59,228 bases of DNA from JAICJR01 sp036491015. Its GTDB lineage: Bacteria; Actinomycetota; Thermoleophilia; Solirubrobacterales; Thermoleophilaceae. The DNA is taken from contig DASXCV010000378.1 of NCBI GenBank assembly GCA_036491015.1, forward strand, positions 1 to 59,228, written 5' to 3'. The notes beneath the pieces were generated by a model, which saw only the letters and a list, made by a program, of their open reading frames with translations, ran no database searches and had not been told where the DNA came from. Shown here piece after piece: positions 31,583 to 40,089 of this stretch. Both the position numbers and the translations under genes were made by a program. The first letter of the stretch is position 1; the number at the start of each line of letters is the position of its first letter.

Positions 31583-32586
31583 CCCCGCTGCTCGCCGACG
31601 TCAACTACGTCGAAGGAACGCTCGTGATGATCGCCAAGTCGCTGATCATCTTCCTGTTCGTGCTCCAGGTGGTGCCGCTGATCCTGCTGCTCGAGCGCAA
31701 GCTGCTCGGCCGCTTCCAGTCGCGCATCGGGCCGAACCGCGTGGGCCCCTACGGGCTGATGCAGCCGCTCGCCGACGTGCTCAAGCTGCTGTCCAAGGAG
31801 AACTCGGTGCCGAACACCGCGGTGCCGTGGATGATGGCGCTCGCGCCGGTGATCTCGATCTTCTGCGCCGTCGTCACGCTCGCGATCATCCCCTTCGGCG
31901 ACAACGGCGCCTGGGGCGGCAACTTCGGCCTCTACGGCATCGACGTGCCGATCGGCATCCTCTTCTACTTCGCGTTCGGCGCGCTCGCCTTCTACGCGCT
32001 GATGCTCGGCGGCTGGGCGTCGGGCTCGAAGTACTCGTTCCTCGGCGCGATGCGCTCCGCGGCCCAGCTCATCTCCTACGAGATCGCGCTCGGGCTGTCG
32101 CTGCTCGGCGTGGTGATCCAGGCGCAGTCGATGTCGCTCACCGAGATCATCCACGCGCAGCACAACCTCTGGTACATCGTCCCCCAGTTCATCGGCTTCT
32201 GCATCTTCCTGGTGGCCGGCTTCGCGGAGACCAACCGCCCGCCGTTCGACCTCGCCGAGGGCGACTCCGAGATCGTCGGCGGCTTCAACACCGAGTTCGG
32301 CGGCATGCGCTTCGGCTCGTTCTTCATGGCCGAGTACATCAACATGATCGTGATCGCCGGCATCGCCACCGCGATGTTCCTCGGCGGCTGGCACGGCCCC
32401 GGGCCGGCCGCGCTCGGCCCGCTCTGGACGATCCTCAAGATGCTCCTCTTCATCGTGCTGTTCATCTGGGTGCGTGCCACCCTGCCGCGGCTGCGCTACG
32501 ACCAGCTGATGTCGTTCGGCTGGAAGGTGCTGCTGCCGCTCGCAACGCTCAATGTCCTCGTCACCGCGATCTTGGTAGCCACATGA
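31579..32586 (+). CDS. nuoH: NADH-quinone oxidoreductase subunit H
   Basis: Membrane subunit at the quinone entry, 335 residues with about eight helices. Diagnostic are LLERKLLGRFQSRIGPNRVGPYGLMQPLADVLKLL and FAETNRPPFDLAEGDSEIVGGFNTEF. GTG at 31579 overlaps the nuoG stop by 4 nt; the much longer frame is a shadow of nuoG. Confidence 0.97.
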   Translation: MTPLLADVNYVEGTLVMIAKSLIIFLFVLQVVPLILLLERKLLGRFQSRIGPNRVGPYGLMQPLADVLKLLSKENSVPNTAVPWMMALAPVISIFCAVVTLAIIPFGDNGAWGGNFGLYGIDVPIGILFYFAFGALAFYALMLGGWASGSKYSFLGAMRSAAQLISYEIALGLSLLGVVIQAQSMSLTEIIHAQHNLWYIVPQFIGFCIFLVAGFAETNRPPFDLAEGDSEIVGGFNTEFGGMRFGSFFMAEYINMIVIAGIATAMFLGGWHGPGPAALGPLWTILKMLLFIVLFIWVRATLPRLRYDQLMSFGWKVLLPLATLNVLVTAILVAT

Positions 32587-33119
32587 CCCCATATGACCCC
32601 ACAGCAGACGTAATCGAAGTGCGCCGCGGCCCGAACCCCGGCGGGCCGGCCTCGATCTACCGCGTGTTCGGCGAGACCCTGCGCGGTCTGAAGACCACGC
32701 TCGGGCGCGTGGTGGAGGGCCCGGTGACGATGGAGTACCCCGAGCAGAAGACGCCGGTGTACCCGCGCTTCCGCGGCCGCCACAAGCTGCACCGCTTCGA
32801 GGACTCCGGGCTCGAGAAGTGCGTGGGCTGCTCGCTCTGCGCGGCCGCCTGCCCGGCCGAGTGCATCCGCGTGGTGGCGGCCGAGAACACGCCCGAGCAC
32901 CAGGTGTCGGCCGGCGAGCGCTACGCCGCTGTCTACGAGATCAACATGACGCGCTGCATCTTCTGCGGCTACTGCGAGGTGGCCTGCCCGTTCGACGCGA
33001 TCACGATGGGCAACGACTACGAGCTGGCGGACTACACGCGCTCGGACCTCGTGTTCACCAAGGAGATGCTGCTCGCGGACCCGATCGAGAAGACGCCCCT
33101 GCGGAGGGAGGGCGAGTGA
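32583..33119 (+). CDS. nuoI: NADH-quinone oxidoreductase subunit I
   Basis: 23-kDa-type subunit with two [4Fe-4S] clusters (N6a, N6b), 178 residues. Ligand sets are KCVGCSLCAAACPAECI and RCIFCGYCEVACPFDAI. An N-terminal stretch of about 50 residues precedes the usual MEYPEQK region. ATG at 32583 overlaps the nuoH stop; the end overlaps nuoJ by 4 nt. Confidence 0.97.
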   Translation: MTPYDPTADVIEVRRGPNPGGPASIYRVFGETLRGLKTTLGRVVEGPVTMEYPEQKTPVYPRFRGRHKLHRFEDSGLEKCVGCSLCAAACPAECIRVVAAENTPEHQVSAGERYAAVYEINMTRCIFCGYCEVACPFDAITMGNDYELADYTRSDLVFTKEMLLADPIEKTPLRREGE

Positions 33120-33661
33120 TCTTCACCGACATCGTCTTCTTCATCGCGGCGATCGGGGCTCTCGCGGGGGCCGTCGGCGTGGTGGTGCTCAAGAACCCCT
33201 TCTACAGCGTGCTCTCGCTCGTCACGCACCTGTTCTTCCTCGCCGTCCTGTTCCTGCTGCTCAACTCGCAGTTCCTGGCGGCGGCGCAGCTGATCGTCTA
33301 CGCGGGCGCGGTGATGGTGCTGTACGTGTTCGTGGTCGCCTACATCGGGGGCGCGGAGGAGCCGCTCGGCGACAGCCTGCCGGCCATCCGGCCGCTCGGC
33401 GTGCTGTTCGCGGTCTGCCTGCTGGCGGAGCTCTGCATCGGGGTGATCGGCTCAGGGCTGAAGGCGCTCGACAGCCACGGCGCGCACGTGTCGAACACCT
33501 TCGGCGCCCCGAGCCAGATCGGCTCGCTGCTGCTCAACCAGTTCCTGATCCCGTTCGAGGCGGCCTCCTACCTGCTGCTGATCGCGGCGGTGGGGGCACT
33601 CGTGCTGGCGCGCAAGCGACGCGGCTTCGAGGAGCTCACCGGGGAGGGCGGCACGGCGTGA
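33116..33661 (+). CDS. nuoJ: NADH-quinone oxidoreductase subunit J
   Basis: Membrane subunit with five hydrophobic helices, 181 residues. The family segment FLAAAQLIVYAGAVMVLYVFVVAYIGG, containing the pi-bulge helix, is clear. GTG at 33116 overlaps the nuoI stop (GTGA), and its own stop overlaps the nuoK start by 4 nt. Confidence 0.96.
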   Translation: MIFTDIVFFIAAIGALAGAVGVVVLKNPFYSVLSLVTHLFFLAVLFLLLNSQFLAAAQLIVYAGAVMVLYVFVVAYIGGAEEPLGDSLPAIRPLGVLFAVCLLAELCIGVIGSGLKALDSHGAHVSNTFGAPSQIGSLLLNQFLIPFEAASYLLLIAAVGALVLARKRRGFEELTGEGGTA

Positions 33662-33957
33662 ACATCACCTGGTACCTCGTGCTCTCGGCCTTCCTGTTCA
33701 CGATCGGCGCCGTCGGCGTGCTCACTCGCCGCAACCCGCTCGTGATCCTGCTCTGCCTCGAGCTGATGCTCAACGCCGGCAACCTCGCGCTGATCGCGTT
33801 CTCGCGCATGTGGGGCAACGGCGACGGCCAGATCTTCGCGCTCGTCGTGATGGTCGTGGCGGCGTGCGAGGTCGTGGTGGGGCTCGGAATCATCGTCGGC
33901 ATCTTCCGCCGGCGGATCCCCGAGGACGTGGACGCGTTGTCGGAGCTGCGCGGGTGA
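33658..33957 (+). CDS. nuoK: NADH-quinone oxidoreductase subunit K
   Basis: Small antiporter-like membrane subunit, 99 residues with three helices. Conserved acidic residues for proton transfer are in LLCLELMLNAGNL and VVAACEVVVGLGIIV. GTG at 33658 overlaps nuoJ by 4 nt; the end overlaps nuoL by 4 nt. Confidence 0.97.
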   Translation: MNITWYLVLSAFLFTIGAVGVLTRRNPLVILLCLELMLNAGNLALIAFSRMWGNGDGQIFALVVMVVAACEVVVGLGIIVGIFRRRIPEDVDALSELRG

Positions 33958-35966
33958 GCGCCACAGCCTGGGCATGGCTGGTGCTGGCCTTCCCGCTGGC
34001 GGGAACGCTGGTGATCGGGCTCGGCTGGCGTGTGCTGCCCGGGCGCGTGCCCGGCTGGCTCGCCTCGTCGATGATCCTGGCCGCGTTCGCGTGCGCGATC
34101 GCCGCCACGGTCAAGATGCAGGACAGGGCGCCCGCCGCGCGGCACGCCTCGTCCACGCTGTTCGACTACGCGCACAGCGCCGGCCTGAACATCGGGCTGA
34201 GCATCTACGTGGATCCGCTGTCGCTGTTCATGGCGCTCGTGGTGAGCGGCGTGTCGTTCCTGATCCACGTCTACTCGGTCTCCTACATGACCTCGGACAA
34301 GGGCTTCACGCGCTACTTCGCGTACCTCAACTTCTTCGTCTTCTCGATGCTGCTGCTGGTCCTGGCGGGCAACATCATCATCCTCATCGTCGGCTGGGCG
34401 TTCGTCGGCGCGGCCTCCTACCTGCTGATCTCGTTCTGGTACCGGCGCGAGACCGCCACGGCCGCCGGCATCAAGGCGTTCGTGATGAACGTGATCGGCG
34501 ACGTGGCGCTCGTGATCGCCGCCTTCCTCTTGTGGAAGAACGCCGGGCACCACGTGAGCTACACGGGCATCTTCGCCGGCTCGAAGACGCACTTCTCGCA
34601 CGACCAGGGCACGCTGATCGCGGCCTGCCTGCTGCTCACGGTGGGCGCGTTCGCGAAGTCCGCCCAGCTGCCGCTCCACACCTGGCTGCCGGACGCGATG
34701 GAGGGCCCGACCCCGGTCAGCGCCCTCATCCACGCGGCCACGATGGTCACCGCCGGCGTGTACCTGATCGCCCGCTTCCACCCGCTGTACGAACAGGCGC
34801 CCACCGCGGCCAACATCACGGCCGGCGTCGCGGCCGCCACGCTCTTCTTCGCGGCCACCTGCGCGCTGGCGGTCACCGACCTCAAACGGATCATCGCCTA
34901 CTCCACGATGTCGCAGATCGGCTACATGATGGTCGGCGTCTCGACGGGCGGCTACGACGGCGGCCTCTTCCACCTCATGACGCACGCCTTCTTCAAGGCG
35001 CTCCTGTTCATGGGCGCGGGCTCGGTGATCGGCGCGATGGCCGGGATCCAGGACATCGACCGCATGGGCGGCTTCCGCAAGTCGATGCGCTTCACCTACA
35101 TCACGTTCGTCGTCGGGGCGCTGACGCTTGCGGGGATGATGCCGTTCGCCGGCTGGTTCTCGAAGGACGAGATCCTCGGCTTCGACGTGCACCGCGGTGG
35201 CTTCGACCTGATCCTCGCGATCGTCGGCTTCGCCGGCGCGCTGCTCACGGCCTTCTACTCGTTCCGGATGGTCTTCCGCGTGTTCCACGGCGACTCCGTG
35301 CCGGAGGCGCAGTCGCTCGAGCGGGGCGAGCTCTTCCACGGCGAGCACGTGAACCCGATGACCGGCGAGCACGAGGACACGGGCGTCGGCTTCCCAGGCG
35401 CCGAGCACCACATCGCCGAGCGCGAGCTGCCGATGAAGTTCGCGATGGGCACGCTCGCCGTGCTCTCGGTGGTGGGCGGCGTGGTGGCCATCCCGGGCGT
35501 GACGGACTGGCTGCGCAACTTCCTCGATCCCACCTTCGCCGACTCGAAGTTCGTGAACGCGGCGCCGAGCACGGGCGCCGACTGGACCGGGCTCATCGTG
35601 GGCGCCGGCATCGCGCTGGCCGGCATCACCACCGCGTTCGTCTGTTACATCCGCCGGCCGGGCACCACGGCGGAGATCATCAAGCGCCTCCCGTTCCTGC
35701 ACCGGCTGTTCGTGAACCGCTGGTACTTCGACGAGCTGTACGACGCGCTGTTCGTGCGCCCGACAGCCACGTTCGGGCGCTTCGGCCGTTACGTCGTGGA
35801 GAGCGCGTTCGTGCAGGGCACGCTCGTTGGCGGCGCCACGCGGATCGTCGGCGCGGGCACCGCGCTCGCGCGCACGGCCCAGTCCGGCTACCTGCGCGGC
35901 TACGCGGTGCTGATGCTGATCGGCTTCGGCGGCCTCGCCCTCTACTTCCTGCTCCAGGCCACCTGA
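33954..35966 (+). CDS. nuoL: NADH-quinone oxidoreductase subunit L
   Basis: Large antiporter-like proton-pumping subunit, 670 residues with many hydrophobic helices. The core SAQLPLHTWLPDAMEGPTPVSALIHAATMVTAGVYLIARF, with its pumping Lys/Glu residues, is intact. The C-terminal extension contains the long lateral-helix region. GTG at 33954 overlaps nuoK by 4 nt; the frame upstream is nuoK in another frame. Confidence 0.97.
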   Translation: MSATAWAWLVLAFPLAGTLVIGLGWRVLPGRVPGWLASSMILAAFACAIAATVKMQDRAPAARHASSTLFDYAHSAGLNIGLSIYVDPLSLFMALVVSGVSFLIHVYSVSYMTSDKGFTRYFAYLNFFVFSMLLLVLAGNIIILIVGWAFVGAASYLLISFWYRRETATAAGIKAFVMNVIGDVALVIAAFLLWKNAGHHVSYTGIFAGSKTHFSHDQGTLIAACLLLTVGAFAKSAQLPLHTWLPDAMEGPTPVSALIHAATMVTAGVYLIARFHPLYEQAPTAANITAGVAAATLFFAATCALAVTDLKRIIAYSTMSQIGYMMVGVSTGGYDGGLFHLMTHAFFKALLFMGAGSVIGAMAGIQDIDRMGGFRKSMRFTYITFVVGALTLAGMMPFAGWFSKDEILGFDVHRGGFDLILAIVGFAGALLTAFYSFRMVFRVFHGDSVPEAQSLERGELFHGEHVNPMTGEHEDTGVGFPGAEHHIAERELPMKFAMGTLAVLSVVGGVVAIPGVTDWLRNFLDPTFADSKFVNAAPSTGADWTGLIVGAGIALAGITTAFVCYIRRPGTTAEIIKRLPFLHRLFVNRWYFDELYDALFVRPTATFGRFGRYVVESAFVQGTLVGGATRIVGAGTALARTAQSGYLRGYAVLMLIGFGGLALYFLLQAT

Positions 35967-35967
35967 G

Positions 35968-37446
35968 ATGACCGTCTACCTCTCGATCATCCTGTTCCTG
36001 CCGACGATCTTCGGGGCGCTGGCGCTGTTCGCGCCGCGGCGGCTGGCGCTCTGGACGCTCGTGGCCGGGACGGTGCTCACGCTCGCCTACTCGATCGTGA
36101 TGCTCGCGCGCTTCAAGACCGGCGTGGGGATGCAGTTCATCACCGACGACAACTGGATCTCCGAGCTCGGCATCCGCTACTCGCTCGGCGTCGACGGGCT
36201 CAACCTGTTCCTGATCGTCCTGACGTCTCTCCTGTGGGTGCCCGCCACGGTGGCGGCCGCCCTGCGCGACTGGGACCGCCCGCGGCTGTTCGCCTTCTTC
36301 ATGGGCATCGCCCAGACGGCGGTGCTCGGCGCGTTCATGTCCCAGGACCTCGCGCTGTTCGTCGTCTTCTTCGACCTGATGCTCGTGCCGTTCTACTTCC
36401 TGGTCGGCATGTGGGGCGGCGAGGACCGCGTGTACGCGACCACCAAGCTCGTGATCTACACGCTCGTCGGTTCGCTGCTCATGCTCGCCGCGGCGGTGGC
36501 GCTCGGCGTGATGTCCACGCCGGCCGGCGGCCACATCTCGTTCTCGTTCGCCACGCTGGCGCAGCACCCGCTCTCGGGCGGGTCGCAGTACTGGCTGTTC
36601 ATCCTGTTCGCGTTCGCGTTCCTCGTGAAGGCGCCCGCGTTCCCGCTGCACGGCTGGATGCCCGACGCCTACCGGCAGGCGCCGCTGCCCGTGATCCTCG
36701 TGTTCTCGGCGGTCGTGTCGAAGGTCGGCGTGTACGGCTTCCTGCGGATCGTGTTGCCGCTGCTCCCGCAGGCGTCCGTGCACTTCCAGGAGCTGATGCT
36801 GGCGATCGCCGTCGTCTCGATTCTGTACGGCTCGGTGCTCGCGTTCTCGCAGGACGAGGCGCGGCTGGTGCTCGGCTACTCGTCGATCGCGCAGCTCGGC
36901 TTCATCCTGCTCGGGATCTTCTCGCTCGACCCGAAGGGCGGGCAGGGCGCGGTGCTGCAGATGGTCAACCATGGCCTCGTGGTGGCGCCGCTCTTCCTGA
37001 TCATCGGCTACCTGGCAATCCGCGCTCAGGGCCGCGAGTCGCTCGACTGGATGGGCGGCATGGCGTTCCGGGCGCCCGTGCTCGCGACCGTGTTCCTGAT
37101 CGTCGCGCTCGCCACGCTCGCGATGCCGGGCTCGGCCAACTTCGTGGGCGAGCTGTACATCCTGTTCGGCACCTTCCAGTCGAAGATCGTCTACGGGCTG
37201 GTGGCGAGCGTGGGCGTGGTGCTCGCGGCGGTCTACATGATCCGCTTCTACCAGCGGGCCATGCACAACCCGGTGGGGGCGCACGTGGAGTCGCGTGACC
37301 TCGCTCTCGGACCCGAGCTCGGCGTGATCGCGCCGCTCGTGCTCGTGATCCTCGCGCTCGGCGTCTACCCGAACTTCCTGCTGCACCGCATCAACGCGTT
37401 CGCCCCGACGACCAAGAACATCCCGCAGGTGGCGCTCAAGCGATGA
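35968..37446 (+). CDS. nuoM: NADH-quinone oxidoreductase subunit M
   Basis: Antiporter-like proton-pumping subunit, 492 residues. Diagnostic segments are SLGVDGLNLFLIVLTSLL near the N-terminus and KAPAFPLHGWMPDAYRQAPLPVILVFSAVVSKVGVYGFLRI in the core. It starts 1 nt after the nuoL stop and overlaps nuoN by 4 nt. Confidence 0.97.
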   Translation: MTVYLSIILFLPTIFGALALFAPRRLALWTLVAGTVLTLAYSIVMLARFKTGVGMQFITDDNWISELGIRYSLGVDGLNLFLIVLTSLLWVPATVAAALRDWDRPRLFAFFMGIAQTAVLGAFMSQDLALFVVFFDLMLVPFYFLVGMWGGEDRVYATTKLVIYTLVGSLLMLAAAVALGVMSTPAGGHISFSFATLAQHPLSGGSQYWLFILFAFAFLVKAPAFPLHGWMPDAYRQAPLPVILVFSAVVSKVGVYGFLRIVLPLLPQASVHFQELMLAIAVVSILYGSVLAFSQDEARLVLGYSSIAQLGFILLGIFSLDPKGGQGAVLQMVNHGLVVAPLFLIIGYLAIRAQGRESLDWMGGMAFRAPVLATVFLIVALATLAMPGSANFVGELYILFGTFQSKIVYGLVASVGVVLAAVYMIRFYQRAMHNPVGAHVESRDLALGPELGVIAPLVLVILALGVYPNFLLHRINAFAPTTKNIPQVALKR

Positions 37447-38996
37447 ACACGCTGAACGTCATAGCCGCCGTCAAGGCCCCGGTGATCGACTACAAGGGCA
37501 TCTCGCCGCTGTTCGCGATCGCGGGCGGCGCGGTGATCGTCCTGCTGGCGGCGCTCTTCCGCGGGCGTTTCGTGCAGCGGGCGCTCGTTCCGTTCCTCAC
37601 CGTGGCGGCGCTCGGCGCCGCGATCGGGCTGACGATCTGGAACTGGCACACGGGCGACAGCCGGCCGATCGTCGAGGGCGCCCTCGCGATCGATCCGCTC
37701 GCGCTCGGGCTGTCGCTGCTCTTCTACATCACCGGCCTCGCCACCGTGGCCTTCGCCTGGCGCTCGGTCGCGCTGCGGGAGTCCGGCAGCGGCGAGTTCT
37801 ACGCGCTCATGCTCGGGTCGATCGCGGGCATGACCATGCTCGCGTCGGCGGAGAACCTCGTCACGCTGTTCGTCGGCATCGAGCTGCTCTCGATCCCGCT
37901 GTACGTGCTGTGCGCGAGCGAGGTGAAGCGCGAGACGTCGCTCGAGTCGGGGCTCAAGTACCTCGTGATCGGCTCGGTGGGCTCGGCCACGCTCCTCTAC
38001 GGCCTCGCCTTCATCTACGGCGCCACCGGCCACACCGGCTTCGGCCAGATCGCGAGCGCGCTCGGCAACAGCGTGAGCATCACCGATCCGCTGCTCCTCA
38101 CCGGCATCGCGCTGGCGGTGGCCGGGCTGGCCTTCAAGGCCTCGGTCGCGCCGTTCCACGCCTGGACGCCGGACGTGTACGAGGGCGCGCCCACGCCCGT
38201 GACCGCCTTCATGGCCGTGGCCACCAAGACCGCGGCATTCGCGATCATCCTGCGCCTCTTCGACGAGGCGCTCGTGTCCGCGCAGCTCCAGTGGGCGCCC
38301 GCGCTCGCCGCGCTGGCGGTGATCACGATCCTCGTGGGCAACGTGGGCGCGATCGCTCAGAGCTCGCTCAAGCGAATGCTCGCGTGGTCGGGTGTCGCGC
38401 AGGCGGGCTACATGCTCGCCGGCGTGGTGGTGGGCACGCAGCTCGGCCTCCAGGCCACCGCCTTCTACCTCGCGGTCTACCTGTTCATGAACATGGCCGC
38501 GTTCGGGGTGGTGATCGCGCGCGAGCGCGTGTCCGAGCACGGCGACGGGCTGAAGGCGCTCGAGGGCCTCGGCAGCGCGAGCCCGCTGCTGGCCTGGCCG
38601 ATGACGATCGCGATGCTGTCGCTGGCCGGCTTCCCGGTCACCGCCGGGTTCATCGGCAAGTTCTATTTGATCTCAGCCACCGTGGGCGGCGACTGGGCCT
38701 GGCTCGGCGTGATCATCGTGGTCGGCTCGATGATCTCGCTCGTGTACTACCTGCGCGTGATCGCGGTGATGTGGATGAGCCCGTTCAAGATCGAGCTGCC
38801 GGGCCTGCCGCGGCGGCGCGAGGTGCACCCGGTGGCCGGCTGGTCGCCGGAGGCGGACCCGCGCGCGCAGCCCGAGGTGATCCTCGTCACCCTGCTGATG
38901 GCCGCGGCCACGATCTTCTTCGGCATCGTGCCCTCGCCGCTGTTCCACCTCGCCCACGACGTGGGCACCTCGATCAGCGCGCTGGTCGGCAGCTAG
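37443..38996 (+). CDS. nuoN: NADH-quinone oxidoreductase subunit N
   Basis: Antiporter-like proton-pumping subunit, 517 residues. The core FKASVAPFHAWTPDVYEGAPTPVTAFMAVATKTAAFAIILRL is typical. ATG at 37443 overlaps the nuoM stop by 4 nt. It is the last gene of the operon. After it, 39006-39024 has a weak CCGAG/CTCGG hairpin without a T-run, so the terminator is unclear. Confidence 0.97.
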   Translation: MNTLNVIAAVKAPVIDYKGISPLFAIAGGAVIVLLAALFRGRFVQRALVPFLTVAALGAAIGLTIWNWHTGDSRPIVEGALAIDPLALGLSLLFYITGLATVAFAWRSVALRESGSGEFYALMLGSIAGMTMLASAENLVTLFVGIELLSIPLYVLCASEVKRETSLESGLKYLVIGSVGSATLLYGLAFIYGATGHTGFGQIASALGNSVSITDPLLLTGIALAVAGLAFKASVAPFHAWTPDVYEGAPTPVTAFMAVATKTAAFAIILRLFDEALVSAQLQWAPALAALAVITILVGNVGAIAQSSLKRMLAWSGVAQAGYMLAGVVVGTQLGLQATAFYLAVYLFMNMAAFGVVIARERVSEHGDGLKALEGLGSASPLLAWPMTIAMLSLAGFPVTAGFIGKFYLISATVGGDWAWLGVIIVVGSMISLVYYLRVIAVMWMSPFKIELPGLPRRREVHPVAGWSPEADPRAQPEVILVTLLMAAATIFFGIVPSPLFHLAHDVGTSISALVGS

Positions 38997-39055
38997 GCTG
39001 CGGCCCCGAGATCCTCGACTCGGTCGTGTAGCGCCAGATCGGTACGCTGCGTCAC

Positions 39056-39328
39056 ATGGCGATCAAGCTTCATCGCTGCAAGGTCATGTGGGCCAAGGGC
39101 CGGCATCCGTGCTGGCACGTGCAGAAGGCTCTCGACGAGGCGGGCGTCGACTATGAGCTCGTGAAGTACCCGGCCCTGCGCTTCAACCGCAAGGAGCTCG
39201 ACGGTAAGAAGGTGCTGCCGGCGATCGAGTTCGAGGACGGGCGCATCGTGCGCGAGGACTCGGGCGACCTCGCCAAGCGGATCCGCGCGGGCAAGCTCGA
39301 CGAGCTGGCTACGCCGCCCGGTACCTGA
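39056..39328 (+). CDS. Glutaredoxin/GST N-terminal-like thioredoxin-fold protein
   Basis: A small thioredoxin-fold protein of 90 residues. The usual CxxC is replaced by GRHPCWHV, with a single cysteine in the second position, so a dithiol mechanism is not possible. KVLPAIEFEDG supplies the cis-proline loop. It resembles the N-terminal domain of glutathione-S-transferase-like proteins; the substrate is unknown. Its last 20 nt overlap the convergent MEDS-domain gene. Confidence 0.75.
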   Translation: MAIKLHRCKVMWAKGRHPCWHVQKALDEAGVDYELVKYPALRFNRKELDGKKVLPAIEFEDGRIVREDSGDLAKRIRAGKLDELATPPGT

Positions 39329-39971
39329 AGTCGCCGTTGCGGCGCAGCTCGGCGCCGTTGCGGGAGATCAGGGGGTGGCCCTCGACGGCCACGGGCGAGA
39401 AGGCGATCGGCAGACGGCGGCCGTCGTAGACGCAGAGGGCCGTGGCGTTCAGGTCGAGCACCAGCTGGTGCGCGATCCGCTCGTAGTGCCGGAACGCCTC
39501 GGGGTCGATCCCCGCGGCGGCGCCGCCGTCCGGCCCGGAGAGGACGCGCACGGGCTTGTCGAAGGACTCGATCGTCTCGCGGTACTCGCCTGCCGTGGCA
39601 GCGGGGTCGAAGTCGGGTCCGTAGAGGCGCTCCGCGTCGAACACCTCCGCGCCGTCGAGCGCGTTCCCGAGCCGCTCGGCGAGCGCGTCGCGCAGGCCGG
39701 CCGGCACGGCGATGATGATCTGCTCGCCCCGCTGTATGCCCTCCTCGACGAAGCGCGCGCAGAAGTCCACCGCGGCGTCCTCCTCGGTGTAGAGCAGCAC
39801 TCCGTGGTCGCCGCGCTGCGCCGAGCGCGTCAGCCCCGCCACGCGGGCGAAGCTCACCTCCTCGTCGAACACCCTCCACGCGCTTCCACCGCAGGCGTCG
39901 CAAGACAGCTCGGTCGAGCCGTGCGCCGAGTAGTAGAGCTCGTTGCAGCGTGAGCACTCCAGAACTGGCAA
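39309..39971 (-). CDS. Zinc-ribbon plus MEDS-domain sensor protein
   Basis: 220 residues. An N-terminal zinc ribbon (LECSRCNELYY...LSCDACGGSAW, two CxxC pairs) is followed from about residue 50 by a MEDS/DcmR-type domain (GDHGVLLYTEEDAAVDFCARFVEEGIQRGEQIIIAVP). MEDS domains are thought to sense small molecules and occur with kinases or helix-turn-helix domains. Here it is joined to a zinc ribbon and has no kinase, so it may bind nucleic acid or protein through the ribbon. No partner gene is adjacent. Confidence 0.75.
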   Translation of the reverse strand: MPVLECSRCNELYYSAHGSTELSCDACGGSAWRVFDEEVSFARVAGLTRSAQRGDHGVLLYTEEDAAVDFCARFVEEGIQRGEQIIIAVPAGLRDALAERLGNALDGAEVFDAERLYGPDFDPAATAGEYRETIESFDKPVRVLSGPDGGAAAGIDPEAFRHYERIAHQLVLDLNATALCVYDGRRLPIAFSPVAVEGHPLISRNGAELRRNGDFRYRAA

Positions 39972-40010
39972 AACAATTCCCCCTGCCCCTAGCGATACCC
40001 CAGCGGGTGT

Positions 40011-40040
40011 ACCCCCTGGTTGTTTACCAGTTCTGGGGGT
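40011..40040. terminator. Imperfect hairpin between the MEDS gene and the P5C dehydrogenase gene
   Basis: CTGGT (40016-40020) pairs with ACCAG (40026-40030) around a TGTTT loop, and ACCCC (40011-40015) pairs with GGGGT (40036-40040) across a 5-nt bulge. It lies beyond the 3' end of the leftward proline operon and about 40 nt upstream of the MEDS start, so it may terminate the former or control the latter. There is no clear T-run. Confidence 0.35.
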
Positions 40041-40089
40041 GGCTACGCCTCACGGGTACGCCGGGCCGCAAATGCGCAGGGAATTCGTC

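Noticed and set aside
33636..35702. 688-residue open frame on the minus strand opposite nuoL
   Set aside because: Antisense shadow of nuoK/nuoL with biased Glu/Arg/His composition and no recognisable domain.
35680..37386. 568-residue open frame on the minus strand opposite nuoM
   Set aside because: Antisense shadow of nuoM; low-complexity charged composition only.
39006..39024. Terminator after nuoN
   Set aside because: The CCGAG/CTCGG stem is short and not followed by a T-run, so it is not listed as a feature.
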